Assembly: GCA_963920705.1 (NCBI GenBank)
Contig: OY987227.1
Coordinates: 25,649,935 to 25,713,934, forward strand
Length of the DNA stretch: 64,000 nt
Source: Odiellus spinosus
Taxonomy: Eukaryota > Arthropoda > Arachnida > Opiliones > Phalangiidae
Direction: 5' to 3'
A program made the position numbers and the translations under genes. The notes under the pieces were generated by a model. That model did no database searches and was not told the origin of the DNA. It saw only the letters and a program-made list of their open reading frames with translations. Below are positions 13,010 through 25,681 of the stretch, in pieces (positions within the stretch are counted from its first letter, which is position 1; every line of letters starts with the position of its first letter).

Positions 13010-13545
13010 AATTTGCAGAATTTTTTCATTGACCTTCATGCAGCCATAGGTCTTAATTTCATAATTTTATTTGACCTTTTAGCCCTAGTTTAAAATTTCC
13101 AGATTTTTTTATGACCTTTTAGACATAGTTGTACCAATCCCACATTTTTGCCTAGATTGAAATTTCCAGATTTTCCCTTGACCTTTCAGAACTAGATTGA
13201 ACTTTCCCGATTTACCCTTGACCTTTTTGACTCTAGATATAAATTTAATGATTTTCCATTGACCTTTTACAACTAGATTGAAATTTCCCGATTTAATCTT
13301 GACCTTTCAGAACTAGATTGAAATTTCCCGATTTTCCTTTGACCTTTCAGAACTAGATTGAAATTTCCCGATTTCCCTTTGACCTTTAAGAACTAGATTG
13401 AAATTTCCCGATTCCCCTTGACCTTTCAGAACTAGATTTAAATTTTCCAATTTTCCCTTGACCTTTCAGAACTCGATTAAACTTCCCCGCTTTTCCCTTG
13501 ACCTTTTAGACATTAAATTTAAATTTCCCGATTTTTCATTGACTC
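13010..13545. repeat. 40-bp minisatellite (TTGACCTTTCAGAACTAG units)
   Basis: About 13 copies of CCTTTGACCTTTCAGAACTA+GATTGAAATTTCCCGATTTT, decaying outward at both sides. Confidence 0.92.
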
Positions 13546-15369
13546 ATTTCCAGATATAATTTAGCCTTAGCCTCATTTTAAAATATGTAAATTTTCATTA
13601 ATCTTTTAGCTTCAATTTCTAATTCAAAGCGGCTAGCTCCAAACTAGAAAACTATTAAATCTAATTAGGTCTCGGGTCTTTTATATAAAACTACCTTGAA
13701 ATTCAAACCCAGTTGGCAAAGATTTTATAGCATTGGTACTCATTTAGACAAACTACACACCTTGAAAGCTTGCTGGGACAGTATGAGAGGAACCTAAAAG
13801 ACATTCCTCCAAGGTAGGGTATAACTAGCGAGAGTGTTTCCCTTGTCTAATCCTCATAAATCATTTCCAGCACGAAACGTTGGGGTTCCTTTTCCACATT
13901 TCAAGTTAGTTTTCTTACAACTAAAAGCTACTCTGTGGGTTTGTACGCGCTGCAAAGTCAAATTGACAAAGACAGATGCTAGGGAGACCTACTGACAGAG
14001 AGTGAAAGGGTAAAAAATATACGCCTTATCACGTTAATTTCATTGACGTAGCAAAAATAGAGGAGTTGTTTTTTTTTTATAATACATTTGCTCTAGATTT
14101 TGCGGATAATTATTACCTTCCAAAAAGGTTCACTAAGATGACATTTCCAAAAAAATACAACAAAAAAAAAAACAAAAGAGGAGTTGGTTTTTCTGGATTT
14201 ACGATTTGGCGGGAAATTTTGGCGCAAAGAAAGAATATTGATGGCGGAGACAGTGTCGCCATCTAGATCTAGATCATGATACTATTTTATTAATATTTAT
14301 GTTTAAATGGTTTTAATTCGTTGATATATCGCGTTAAATGATTATAACTTCTAGAATAAAATGTAAATTATTTATCTGGGCCGAAAATTTGATAGATAAA
14401 ATTGATTTTGTTAAAAAATTATAATTTTAAATTTTGAGAATTTTTTTTTTGACATCTTTCTACGACGATTGGCTTCGTCTAAATTCTTATATAATCGTTT
14501 AATTTCAATCTAAATATCTTTAAGTATTACTTAATTGTTAAATTGAAGGTTTTAATTCACTAATTGACAATTATTTTTAATAATTAGTTACAAAAACTAC
14601 GGTTTTATGTAATTTTTATAATTATATTGAAACCTTGAATTCTTCTTCAAAGTTAAATACTCTTATATCGTGAATTTCGAATTATTTCGCTAACTAAATG
14701 TAAACATGGAGGCTTCTTTCAAACACGCGCTATTGTTTGCTTACCATATGAATAAAAATCGTGACATTGAAATATATTTTTCAACAATCGAAAAACACGT
14801 TTGAAGTGCCCGAAATAAAAAATAATTGTAAAAATATATCTTATTGATGAAATTCGCAATTGTGAGAATTTTAAACTCTGAAAGCCGTGTAAAAATGTGA
14901 AAACTTACAATTAAATTTAACCTGTACGAAGGATTAAAACTTTAAACTTTCAAATATTCTCACTGCTTCGTATCTAAGAGTGTGATTAATTTTGATTTGT
15001 TTGTGGGACTCTGTGAGCCCGTCAAAAATTGCTATAGCCGACGGTATTTCACGTCGTCTCAGCGGGTTATTGGGTTAAGTTTTCAACTAGCAATAGTCGC
15101 ACCTCAGTTATACTTCATTGGTTACGACATTGCCTCTGCGCAATGATAACCTTATAGACGTAACGATAGAATGTCTTATAGTATTACACACATAGCTAAA
15201 GCGACACATTGGCCGAAGTAATTTTAAAATTCTTAATTCCTACTAGTCCGTGACTAACGAATAATTGGTCAATATCATTTAACGTTATCTAATCTACGCA
15301 ATTGCCGATAAATATTGTACAAAAGTATAATAGTTTAAAAGATATTAGGCTTAACACTGATCTTAAATC
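13546..15369. other. AT-rich intronic DNA, nothing recognised
   Basis: No repeat family, convincing exon or RNA gene seen. The frame at 14066-14266 is Lys/Asn-rich and judged incidental. Confidence 0.6.
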
Positions 15370-15950
15370 GAATTTTTTTGCCAAAGGGAAGGTGAAAACG
15401 ATTATTTCCGATATTTTCAAATTTAAATTTCCAATGATGAAATCCGTTCCTATTCCGTTTACGATTTATTACAGGAAGGAGAACTACACTTTAAAGGTCG
15501 GGTAAATAAAGCAATTACTTTAAAGGGAAGGTAAAGACGAAAATCAAGTTTATTATAGAAAAATGGGGGATTTAGGTCCCTTGTTTGACAGTAATTGATT
15601 AAGAAATCGAACTTAAAACGCCTACGAATAAATAATTAAAGTAATTACACCTTTAAAGGGATGGTAAAGACGAAAATAAAGCTTATTTTACTAATTACCA
15701 TAGATAAATTGGGATAGTAATTGATTATAGAAATAATTGATTAAGAAATCGAACTTTAAACGCCTACTATCGATTACACGAAGGAATTACTCCTTTAAAG
15801 GGAGGGTAAAGAGGAAATCGATTTTTTTTTTTACCCAATAATTTCCATATATAAATCATGGTACTTGAAACCCTACGATCTAATAGACGAAGGGTTGAAA
15901 TCTTTAAAGGTATGATGAAACGGAAAATTAAGTGATTTTTACTACAAAGG
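15370..15950. repeat. Decayed tandem repeat with AAAGGGANGGTAAAGACGAAAA
   Basis: The motif recurs near 15376, 15521, 15656, 15794 and 15901 (spacing about 107 to 145 bp). It resembles the end of the 41071 element, so it may be a tandem cluster of transposon ends. Confidence 0.6.
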
Positions 15951-15954
15951 GTGT

Positions 15955-16120
15955 CTCATTAGCTGGATTCATGGAGATCATTAATTCTCCGCATTTAAGA
16001 GTCTGGCCAATCGAATGTTCTTGGAAATCTCACCTTATCGACGGGCCTTTGTTCATTGGTCGATGACCCTTACACGCGAAGAAATTCATGTTCTCCATGA
16101 ATCCAGCTAAGCCTATTTTC
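15955..16120. mobile_element. Core palindrome of TTAA type 1, second isolated copy
   Basis: TTAGCTGGATTCATGGAGAT pairs with TCTCCATGAATCCAGCTAA. It directly follows the decayed tandem repeat at 15370-15950. Confidence 0.65.
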
Positions 16121-16800
16121 AGTTTTAAATTTATTTCTAATTTAATAGTTGTTTATAAATTATTTTTCATCGTGAGATCGTAGCGTTGTACAACGCACTA
16201 CCCTCACGTACACGTATAAGTTCTAATGATATCCCCAAACCCCTATAATGAAAGAAAAGTAACCTTTTGTTTAGGAGGTAAAATTCCATAAGCATACTAT
16301 CCGTGGATAATTAAATTCGTTACAGGATGAAATGACACGAGGCGTGAAACGTCACGTCACGCTACTCCGACAATGACACCATTGCTATTTTTAAAACTTC
16401 GCCGCGAAGATGAAATTCCTTATCCCAAAACTCCGAAAGATAAAAAAAAAAAAAAAATAAAGTACATTCACAAAGCCATAGAAAAATAAGAAAATTAAAA
16501 AAAAACTTATTTTTCTTGGCTTAGACATATAAACCTAAATTAACCAAACGAAACATACAAGGAGGGTCGTTTAGAGGCTCTCTTGTCGACTCAGAAGGAT
16601 CTAGTTCGAGATCTCATGAGCATTTATAAAATAAAAGTCGTTATAACTACATCATTTCGAAGTTACGTGGGACGTGGGTGGATGGTGTATAATTAAAGGG
16701 ACCAACTTCTACTAAGAGCAAGAGTCAACTGAAATGTTTCTTCATCAAATAAAGTCGTCTGCTTGTTTAATATAAGGCTTAACAGGGATACCATTACAAT

Positions 16801-17135
16801 CAGAAGCCGATGAAACCCTCCTTTGAAGTCTACTACTCTAATGTTCCATATAGCGCTCCTCTCTGTATGGGTAAAATTCACAATTTTACGAGATCGGAGG
16901 GGTCCTACTTCATCCCCCTGTCTACGGAAAATTGGAAATTCTCTCTCTCCACAAACGACGACGTTTTTGGACGAACTCCAAGGCTGCTAGAGATATTCGC
17001 TCGACGAACTCCCGCTCCGAAAATATCTACCGTTAGGAGGCGTACGAATCGCGCTTTTTGAAACTAACCCATACAGAGAGGGGTAGACAAGACCCGGGAG
17101 TAATAGACTTCAAAGGAGGGTTTCATCGGCTTCTG
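16801..17135. mobile_element. MITE family A copy 3
   Basis: Target duplication TTACAAT. Full-length with both CAGAAGCCGATG ends. Confidence 0.92.
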
Positions 17136-18028
17136 TTACAATGGATTAATATTTTTGAAAGAAAAACATTAGTCTTTTATTGTTTTAAAGGGAATATATA
17201 GCCTACAGGGCTTTCTTTGTGGAAGAACCCCATAATTTTATGAATAACCCCTTAACGAGGCCTTCGCGAACGAAGGCCCTTAAAGCAAACAAATATTAAA
17301 CTATTTTCTGGGAAAGTTTTAAATTGAATTCTAATTTAATATTTGTTGTTAAAAATTGATAAAAAAACGCTTTCTTCAAGGTTTCATTCTCCCTTTAAAT
17401 GAACTGATAAAAACCTTAATTTATAGGAAATTCTAAGAAAAATATTCTTCACCCAATTTACAGTCTTATAAAGTCCTATATCATCTTAGATAAACGCAGT
17501 TTTCCTACAGCAGTTGCGTTCCTTGTAACGTTATAATTAGCATACGTTTTTAGGCAAGTCCCAGCTGCATAAGGATATTTGCAATCTACAATTGGTAATG
17601 CGTTTATAAAAATAAGAATGTTAACTCATATTGGGCAACATTTCCTTCAATTACTAAAAAGATTATACGGAGAAACTGATGGGGAAAATTACGAAGATTG
17701 GTCTAATTAAAAAACGGGGCCTTTAACAAGCCGCGCCCTCATCATGACGATGATATCCGGAGATAAGAGTAGCTCGGCTTATATAAGATAATCTTCGTGG
17801 AAGGAGAGAATTTCATTGTGAATTGAAATTATTCTTGGCTTAGAAAAAACCGGGGGTTCGTGACATTTCACGAAAGAAACGGTAAAATATGACTCTACGA
17901 AAGAATGAAAGTTTGCAATCAAAAACGCCGAGGAATAATGTCCTAACTCGGAAAAATATTGTTTTCAGAATATAGACAAAGCCGCTTTCACCCGATTGGC
18001 TGATTTAAAATGGTTTTATAGGTTCCGT

Positions 18029-18338
18029 CAGAAGCCGATGAGACCCTCCTTTGAAGTCTATTACTCCCGGGTCTCGTCTACCCCTCTCTCTATGGGTTAG
18101 TGTCAAAAAGCGCGATTCGTACGCCTCCTAACGGTAGAAATTTTCGGAGCGGGAGTTCGTCGAGCGAATATCTCTAGCAGCCTTGGAGTTCGTCAAAAAA
18201 AACGTCGTCGTTTGTGGAGGGGGGTATGAAGTAGGACCCCTCCGATCTCGTAAAATTGGGAATTTTACCCATACAGAAAGGAGCGATATATGAAACATTA
18301 GAGTAGTAGACTTCAAAGGAGGGTTTCATTGGCTTCTG
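18029..18338. mobile_element. MITE family A copy 4, internally deleted
   Basis: Target duplication GTTCCGT. It lacks about 27 bp of the centre (the AGAGAGTTTCCAATTTTCC part), making it the shortest copy. Confidence 0.92.
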
Positions 18339-18779
18339 GTTCCGTGCATAATCAAGATCAAAGAACACAAACATTCCAAAATTTAAATAGTAAATACACA
18401 TTATTTTCTTAAAACTTGGACCTAAAAAAGTATTACTTTGGTGACAAGAAGAGATTAGAATTGGAATATTTATTCTACAATGTTAAAGACTGACTTCATT
18501 CCTGGAACAGAGTTTATTGGTTTTTGGTCTAAAATGCATCTAAAATAGGTCAAACCCTGCAAAAGTGTTAAGCCTAGAATGTCTTCTGCCAGTCACCCTG
18601 GAAACAAACTCACCCTTAAGGGTTCCCCTGCCATGAATGAATGAATGATTTATTTACCAAGTCATGGTCCATGAATACAAATGAACCCTTTAAACTGTCC
18701 TAAACCAGAGGGGAAGCCCAGAAAGTGAGCCCACCCTCAGTGAAACAGTCAAGTGACAAGTAAAATAAATTCTAGGCCC

Positions 18780-19221
18780 TTAAAGGGAGAATGCAACCTA
18801 ATTACAAGTGATTTTTTTATCGATTCCTTATCGTTTAAATAGGCCTAATCCACCGATAAAAAGTTTGCAATACAAATATTAAACTAGAAATAAATTTAAA
18901 ACTTACCCTGAAAATAGGCTTAGCGGGATTGATGGAGATCCTGAATCGCGTCCGTGTAAGGTCTAGCGACCAATGAGCGAAGGCCCGTCGTTCACGCGAG
19001 ATCTCCGCGAGACTTACGTAGCGCGCGATTGGTCGCTAGACCTTACACGCGAGGAAATCAGGAGCTCCATGAATCCCACTAAGCCTATTTTCAGGGTAAG
19101 TTTTAAATTTATTTCTAGTTTAATAGTTGTTTGTAAATTTTTTAAATACTGGATTAGGCCTATTTAAACAATAAGGAATCGATAAAAAATCACTTGTTGT
19201 TAGGTTGCATCCTCCCTTTAA
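18780..19221. mobile_element. TTAA-flanked palindromic MITE, type 1, copy 1
   Basis: It lies between two TTAA sites with ends AGGGAGAATGCAACCTAA. The 440-bp element folds end to end around a GC-rich centre (CGACCAATGAGCG...CGCGCGATTGGTCG). TTAA target use fits piggyBac- or Kolobok-type transposases. Confidence 0.85.
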
Positions 19222-19840
19222 AGAAAGTGACCTAGCCCTAGTTCATGGAAGTAAATTATAAGGGACTTTCGCGCCCTCTAACAACAGTGTCATAATATAT
19301 TATATTACTTATGTAAATAGTCGTATGTCGTTCAAAATTCCTTAAAATAGCTTGAAATAACTTTTAGATAAAAATGAAAACGTAAAAGTCTGTAGTTACG
19401 CGAGATTGGCTGGTAAAGTAAGAAATCGTCCTATCTAATTTAGCGTTTCGCTGTCGTTGACCCGAATGATTCCGTTTGGATCTCATCCAATTCGGTTAAA
19501 ATACCGAAAGGAGCGCGCGTTTAACTTGGCGCGGAATAGCCATAAACCGAAACTTCTTCGTCCTATCTCTCTCATTCGAAACAAACCAAAGTAGATTTAA
19601 TATAATCTAATTTAAACGTTTAGCGCGATTATAATATCTTTTGGTCCGCGTCGCACGCCGACTTCCTTTTCGGTTAAAAGTCAATTTCACTTTTGTCTTT
19701 AAAGATTCGAGGATCTTTCGTACTAACCGACTTATTCAAAATTCAAGGTCAAACACTTAAAGTTTATTAATATTGAAGTCAAAGTGTTCAGGAGCGATTT
19801 GCAGCAACACCTTTTATTCTGAAGGGGGTTAACATTAATC

Positions 19841-19984
19841 CTGTTCACACTGGAAACTTTTAAACCGTTAACTTCAAAATGGAAACTTTTGGGGTCAAAA
19901 AATTGAATTATTTGCTTAAAAAATTGATTTGAATATTCGAAACGGTTTGCATACTGTTTCAAAGTTGATAGTGTGAACGTAGCT
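19841..19984. mobile_element. MITE family G, copy 3, left end worn
   Basis: CTGTTCACACTGGAAACTTT at the left and ATAGTGTGAACGTAGCT at the right. Confidence 0.7.
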
Positions 19985-20086
19985 ATTGTGTATCAATCCG
20001 TCTGGAACTATTTTCGGTGTTGTTATTCGGAGACTGAGCCCAGCGTTTAACACGTGATAGTTAGGCCTTTTTAATAAACCCGAAAG

Positions 20087-20367
20087 CAAGGAGGATCAGA
20101 GAAGGAGAGGAAATGTGGGGACGGCGCGGTTCCTACTGCGTCGGCCTAAACTCCCACTCTGGGAGAACGGGGGTAGAGACGTTTCGTGGTAAAATGTTGT
20201 CGCGTGGGTAAAACAAATCCTTTATGAGACGCGCTAGCTAGCGACCACGTGACAACAGTTTACCTCGAGAATTTCCTATCCCCCCTTTCCACCCGAGTGG
20301 GAGGTTGGCTCTTCTCTCTCTAACTCAACGCAGCCCCACATTTCCTCTCCTTCTCTGATCCTCCTTG
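20087..20367. mobile_element. MITE family C copy 2
   Basis: Target duplication CCGAAAG. Nearly identical to the copy at 10010, so both are recent. Confidence 0.92.
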
Positions 20368-20426
20368 CCGAAAGACATACAAAATATTGGAGTACAGAGA
20401 GTTTGGAAATTAGTAGTAGGGCGGGG

Positions 20427-20476
20427 CACTTTCATACTTTCCCCCAAACTGGGTTTCTAAAATATATACTTATGGT
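20427..20476. mobile_element. Decayed fragment of MITE family B
   Basis: GCACTTTCATACTTTCCCCC followed by a degraded GGGTTTCTAAAATATATAC resembles one end of family B only. Confidence 0.45.
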
Positions 20477-21342
20477 CTTACTTACAAGAAACATTTCAAA
20501 GCAAAATTAAAGTGGTAGTAAAGTAATCTGCAGACTTGGGCTAATTATTTTATTTTTAGAAATGTGTCTAAAATTTTAAAGAACTCTGACGAGTTACTTA
20601 ATTATATTGAAAATAAAACTTAATTTTTATATACTTAGGCGTGTAATTGTGTTGAAAACTAATTTGTATCTGAAAGAGGGGGTTATAATCTATACGAAAA
20701 AAATGGTTAAGCCAAATTTGTTTACTAACACTTTAAGGTAGAACTCAACAATTTATTATGGGAATGTAGGCTTAACAAGGATCCATGAAGAGTTAACTTT
20801 GATATATAGCGGTTAAATACTATATAGCCATTAGGGTTATTTATATTAACTTCCGGTTTACGCGAGAATCTTAATATATTTAATCATTTTTGAAAATTGT
20901 TTTTAAAAGTAGAAACCCGATTAATTTTGTGATCATTGTTCTCCTTAAATAGATTATAAAGAAGCCCCTGAAAGTTGGTTTTCCCCCTTACGTCGACAGA
21001 TATTAAGAGTGACGTCAGGCGACGTACTATAGACCAGAAAGAGTTGATGATGACGCGTTTTTCAAGGTCGAGATCGATCCAATTTGAATATGAAGTAATT
21101 CGATTTCATTATATTATAAAATATTGTGGCGTCAGCTTTTCATTAAATATTAGTTGCAGTTATTGGGAAGTATTTTTGAACGCTACGAAGATAAATAATC
21201 TTCAATCAATGACTTTTATCACTAAAATTAAAATTAGATTTTTACTCAAAGGTAACGTGAATAATAATAACAGGCCCTGAAATTAACTTAATCCAAGCTT
21301 CCAGATTATTCGAACAAGATTATCTCATTCTATGGGTAATTA

Positions 21343-21672
21343 CAGAAGCCGATGAAACCCTCCTTTGAAGTCTATTACCCCTGGGTCTTGTTTACCACTC
21401 TGTGGGTTAGTTTCAAAAAGCGCGATTCGTACGCCTCCTAACGGTAGATATTTTCTGAGCGGGAGTTCGTCGAGCGAATATCTCTAGCAGTCTTGGAGTT
21501 CGTCAAAAAAACGTCGTCGTTTGTGGAGAGAGAGAATTTCCAATTTTCCGTAGACAGGGGGGGTATGAAGTAGGACCCCTCCGATCTCGTAAAATTGGGA
21601 ATTTTACCCATACATTAGAACATATGGAACATTAGAGTAGTAGACTTCAAAAGAGGGTTTCATCGGCTTCTG
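21343..21672. mobile_element. MITE family A copy 5
   Basis: Target duplication GTAATTA / GTAATCA with one mismatch, so it is probably older. It abuts a half-element of the TTAA type 1 family (21681-21802). Confidence 0.9.
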
Positions 21673-21680
21673 GTAATCAT

Positions 21681-21802
21681 AAATCCAGCTAAGCCTATTT
21701 TCCCGGTTACTTTAATATTTGTTTGTAAATTTTATTTCCTGTTGGATTAGGCCTATTTAAATGATAAGGAATCATTTGCTGTTACATTTCATTCTCCCTT
21801 TA
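21681..21802. mobile_element. TTAA type 1, right half only
   Basis: ATCCAGCTAAGCCTATTTTC through GGATTAGGCCTATTTAAATG to ATTCTCCCTTTA. Family A copy 5 ends just before it. Confidence 0.7.
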
Positions 21803-22443
21803 GACCTCTTTGACCAAGATGTAACCCAAAGTACATGTAGTTCAACTTCCAACAAGCAATAAAACAATATAAATCCGTCCATATAAAGCTGCATTTTAAG
21901 TAGATCCGAAAAAATGCAATAAAGCCTTAATATAAAATGCACCCAAAGTTTTTGCTTTTTATTTCTTCCTATATTAATAATAATGGTACTTCTGTTCATA
22001 TCAAGAATATTTGGCAAGACGAGCGAAGTCTAAACCTGAGGTGGATTGATACGCAATGTTAAATTACATCGGAGTACTTCGCTACCAAGTCCTAGCTCGT
22101 AAAAGAATGGTTTAAGCCTTCAAATTTTCTCTTCTTTTTTGAACCAAAAAGGAAATAGGTTGGAAGTAAAATACCATAAAATATTTCAGTATTTTTTTAT
22201 TATCAGCACAAAGACCAAAGTAAAGTAAAAACTTCTTTGGGTGGCGTCCAAAACTCTCGGGCCATTATTTCAAGTACATAGGGAGTTTACTAACTTGGAA
22301 ACAAGCTCTGGATCAAGGAACTGGTTTTCCAATAGAAATAAAGGTACTTTTCAAGCTTGTAAGTGAGCAAAGTAGAGCTATAGACTGTCGAGTCGATTGG
22401 CGGGAAACCAAAATAACAAATAGGTTTTAGCGGAAAAGCGCGG

Positions 22444-22911
22444 TCAAACGGCATGCTCAACCCAATCGATCATGGTGAAAAAAAAAAACGGCGCCAGTAA
22501 TTTTCGCTCGCCATTAAAGAAACTAAATTCATGCACGAATCGAACTCGATAAGGAGCGATTTCCTTCCTCATCAGTGAAACGTGATACTCCCACATGTGG
22601 GAGAAATAAATTGACATAAAATCTTGGGCAAAATATTTCAAATCATCATGACACATTGCCTCATGTTGTTCATCTTTTTTCAATCAAGTTTTCCAATTTT
22701 CAAACGTTTCTTTATGAGGGTTTAAGATTTTAGGTTCAATTTTAGGTGTTAAATATTTTTCACAACGGAAATAAAGACCGAAATTATCATAATTATTCAA
22801 CAAAGAATTATTTTTGAAATCCAAAAATGGAAAAAGTATATACGGTAAGCCTTGGTTCCAATATATCTGTGATAATTGATAACCCACCAACAAAATGCCT
22901 AATACTACTCT
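22444..22911 (-). pseudogene. Decayed minus-strand reading frame of unknown origin
   Basis: One frame runs about 155 codons with a single internal stop at 22684-22686. It begins as a hydrophobic stretch (VVLGILLVGYQLSQIYWNQG) and continues with aromatic, charged sequence (LKYFAQDFMSIYFSHMWEYH). The composition is more protein-like than most frames here. No family recognised; it could also be chance. Confidence 0.3.
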
Positions 22912-23255
22912 TTAACATCAAAATGACCCTTTATATCAACACGAGTAACTGCCAAAAATTATCTAATAAACACCAAGCAAACCCAACTCTAATTTGAAGC
23001 TATTTAATTTTCAACGATTAGAATTCTTCTCGACTATGACGCAACAACCTATTCCATTACATGTTAAAGTCTTTCTTTCTTCAACGCCTACTTCCCTAGC
23101 CAAAAAAACTACAATCTTTTGTATTTTGAATCATTACAATCATGTTTCAATTAATTAATCATTTTTGTGTACTCTGTAAATTGTCGTGGCAACCACATAT
23201 TATTGGCTATGCCTCCGTGGTTGCTTGCAACGTAGTTGCGAATCAATTATACTAA

Positions 23256-23507
23256 AGCCGCGTTCATACTAGGCCTTGGAATCGATTTAAACCATTTCAA
23301 AACGCTCTGAACAGAAAACCGTCTTTTCTCAAATCGATTTGATTAGATTTTTCGAAACTGCTTCGGGAACTAGTTCCGTACCGATTTGGTTTCAACAACC
23401 GATAGATGAAGCTACAATAAATCGATTTATAAAGGTAATGCGTGAACACGTGACGCTTATAACGATTCCTGGCGATTTCAATAAGAAACGCTAGTGTGAC
23501 AGTAGCT
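23256..23507. mobile_element. MITE family G (GCGTTCACACT...AGTGTGAACG), copy 1
   Basis: AGCCGCGTTCATACTAGG at the left and CTAGTGTGACAGTAGCT at the right enclose AATCGATTTAAACC-rich DNA. Uninterrupted; it supplies the empty site for family A copy 6. Confidence 0.75.
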
Positions 23508-23520
23508 TAAATGTTTCTAT

Positions 23521-23706
23521 AAGCTACGTTCACACTTAACACTTTGGAACCATTTTCAAACCGTTTCGAATTTTCAAATCGTCTTTCCAATATATGAATT
23601 TTGTTTCTTGATCAACGATCTAAACGGATGACCCCAAAATTTTATAATTTGACCTTTCCAAAACGGTTTAAAACGGTTTCAAAGTCTGTAGTGTGAACGT
23701 AGCTTA
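23521..23706. mobile_element. MITE family G, copy 2
   Basis: AAGCTACGTTCACACTTAAC pairs with TGTAGTGTGAACGTAGCTT. It lies 14 bp from copy 1. Confidence 0.8.
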
Positions 23707-24243
23707 TGACGTATTGCTTTCAGCCTACGTAAATTGATTATGACTCTAGGGGGTATAATAAAAAAAATTAAAAAAAAATTAGTACCATTATGAAGTATCA
23801 AATATATGTTTTTGACATCTGTGTAGAACAAGTGTCATTACGATACGAATAGGGGAGTGGGGGGAAGAGGGTTATAATCGAGGTTATAATTAATTCTAAA
23901 TGATAATGTATATTTGATAGAACGAGATACCGTGACAATAATTGGTGACAATATATGCCCAGGGCAATAGATTCCATAGATAACGTTTCTGGCTATTCAT
24001 TATTAACCCTTACCGACATCATTGATTGTTTGGGAGGTCTCAATCAAAAAGGACAGCCGGAATTTGCTAAATATATATTGTTCATAGCCCAAATAAACTT
24101 ACAAGTCACTCTGTGCTATAATAAACTAGCTGAAGACCCGCCCTACGGGCGGGCTTCATCTAGATGCTTTGGGCCTCATGAAATTGTATTGAAATATGAT
24201 AGTTTACACGCTAAAACGCCTGTTCGTGGTCATTATGAGATGA

Positions 24244-24680
24244 ATTGGAAATGATTGAACATGTTTGATTTGCTTTTTAAGAGCGCCCCTTGGTAATCCG
24301 TATCAGTAATTGTTACCTTAACATTATTTTTCGATGTTGCTCTAGAGAACGCCACGTATTGTTGACTTTGGGCGAAAACGGTTCATGTAAAAATATTCCC
24401 ACCCTTTCCAGTGTTTGACCCTGAAATGTGTTATTTGTTGTAGCATAAGCGAACGAACCGGGTTGTGGCGTCTTTTTAACACAGGGCATGTTGGAATCGG
24501 ATGGAGCTATATTTATCCGAGGAATAAAACGGTTTCTCCTATAAGAATGTTTGTTTTCATTTCCTTTAATAAGAACTCTGGTTCCATTACATAACCCTTT
24601 TGAGGTGTTTAGGTTCCTTAGAAGCGTAATAAAGCACCAACTTTGAGTTAGGTTAGGTATTTTTCCGAACAACCCCACTT
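24244..24680 (-). pseudogene. Helitron helicase (PIF1-like) C-terminal fragment, frameshifted
   Basis: The minus-strand frame 24313-24678 reads LLRNLNTSKGLCNGTR (residues 19-34), FIPRI (51-55) and GSFAYATTNNTFQGQTLERV (74-93). These are the late motifs of the Helitron helicase. The Lys usual before the QGQ motif is replaced (NNTFQGQ). After FSPK the frame breaks. The next motif, QQYVAFSRATSKNNVKVT, continues in another frame and ends near 24244. The Rep nickase domain and the Walker part of the helicase are absent. This is a pseudogene. Confidence 0.85.
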
Positions 24681-25115
24681 CGATAACCCAAAATCGTCTT
24701 CAATAACACAAAATCAGGGCGCCGAACTTTTAGCGTGGAAGTGTTAAGCCCCCACTCCTGGCGGTCCTTAACATAGCGAGATATCTTTGTTATTTATTAA
24801 TGTACTATTTTGCTGAGCTCCCCTAGCGTGGAAGTGTTAAGCCCCACTCCTGGCGGTCCTTAACATGGCGAGATAACTTTGTTATTTATTAATGAATTAT
24901 TTTGCTGAGCTCCCCAACAGGGGAGCCATCCGAACAACCCCACTTTGGTGGCTTCGATAACCCAAAATCGTCTTCAATAACACAAAATCAGGGCGCCGAA
25001 CTTTTAGCGTGGAAGTGATAAGCCCCCACTCCTGGCGGTCCTTAACATAGCGAGATATCTTTGTTATTTATTAATGTACTATTTTGCTGAGCTCCCCCAA
25101 CAGGGGAGCCGCCGT
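24680..25115. repeat. Tandem duplication inside the Helitron
   Basis: A block with GCGTGGAAGTGTTAAGCCCC...GCTGAGCTCCCC occurs three times (starts near 24735, 24826 and 25007). The first and third copies carry a longer shared lead (TTCGATAACCCAAAATCG...). Confidence 0.85.
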
Positions 25116-25261
25116 GATCTAAAAAGGTATACTTTGTGTGGCGCCGCAATAAACCTGTAGAGAGAGGCGGCTAACGCGGGAACCAAGAAAACCAAAAATC
25201 GATAAAAATATAGATGTGACATATGCAGCGAAAAGCCGACATCCGGGGCAATTGAGTTAAC

Positions 25262-25633
25262 ATGGCGCCCTGGGCCCTATTTTTAGGTTTTTCACTTAAT
25301 TCTAATTATACTTTACGAAGAGATACGAAGATCAATTTAATTTTTACCCGTAGACGCCGTGTTTCTCTAAGAGTACTAAAATTACCGAACGCGTGGCTGC
25401 GCGAACGGACCCTGCACAAAATTTTGAAAAGTGCGAAAAACGCGGGAATGGCGCCCTGGGCCCTATTTTTAGGTTTTTCACTTAATTCTAATTATAATTT
25501 ACGAAGAGATACGAAGCTCAATTTAATTTTTGCCCGTAGACGGCGTGTTTCTCTAAGAGTACTAAAATTACCGAACGCGTGGCGGCCCGAAGGGACTCTG
25601 CACAAAATTTTCAAAAGAGCAAAAAACGCAGGG
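25262..25633. repeat. 186-bp tandem duplication inside the Helitron
   Basis: Two copies (25262-25447 and 25448-25633) start ATGGCGCCCTGGGCCC and differ at few sites. The 172-codon plus-strand frame across them duplicates with the DNA and runs past the element end, so it is judged incidental. Confidence 0.85.
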
Positions 25634-25681
25634 ACGCAAAAGGACGAAACGTACGTACGTGCAGTCGCTTATATATATAGA

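Larger units (their letters stand above)
24126..25681 (-). mobile_element. Helitron, rearranged remnant with both ends
   Basis: Read on the minus strand, the element starts TCTATATATATAAGCGACTG at 25681 and ends in the hairpin GCCCGCCCGTAGGGCGGGTC followed by CAGCTAG at 24126. It lies between a host A and T, the Helitron target rule. Inside are a helicase fragment and two sets of internal tandem duplications (186-bp units from 25262, and a ~145-273-bp repeat at 24680-25115). At 1.56 kb with only a broken helicase end, it cannot be autonomous. Confidence 0.82.

Noticed and set aside
23955-24254. 99-codon plus-strand frame
   Set aside because: It runs through the Helitron terminal hairpin and out of the element, antisense to the helicase end.
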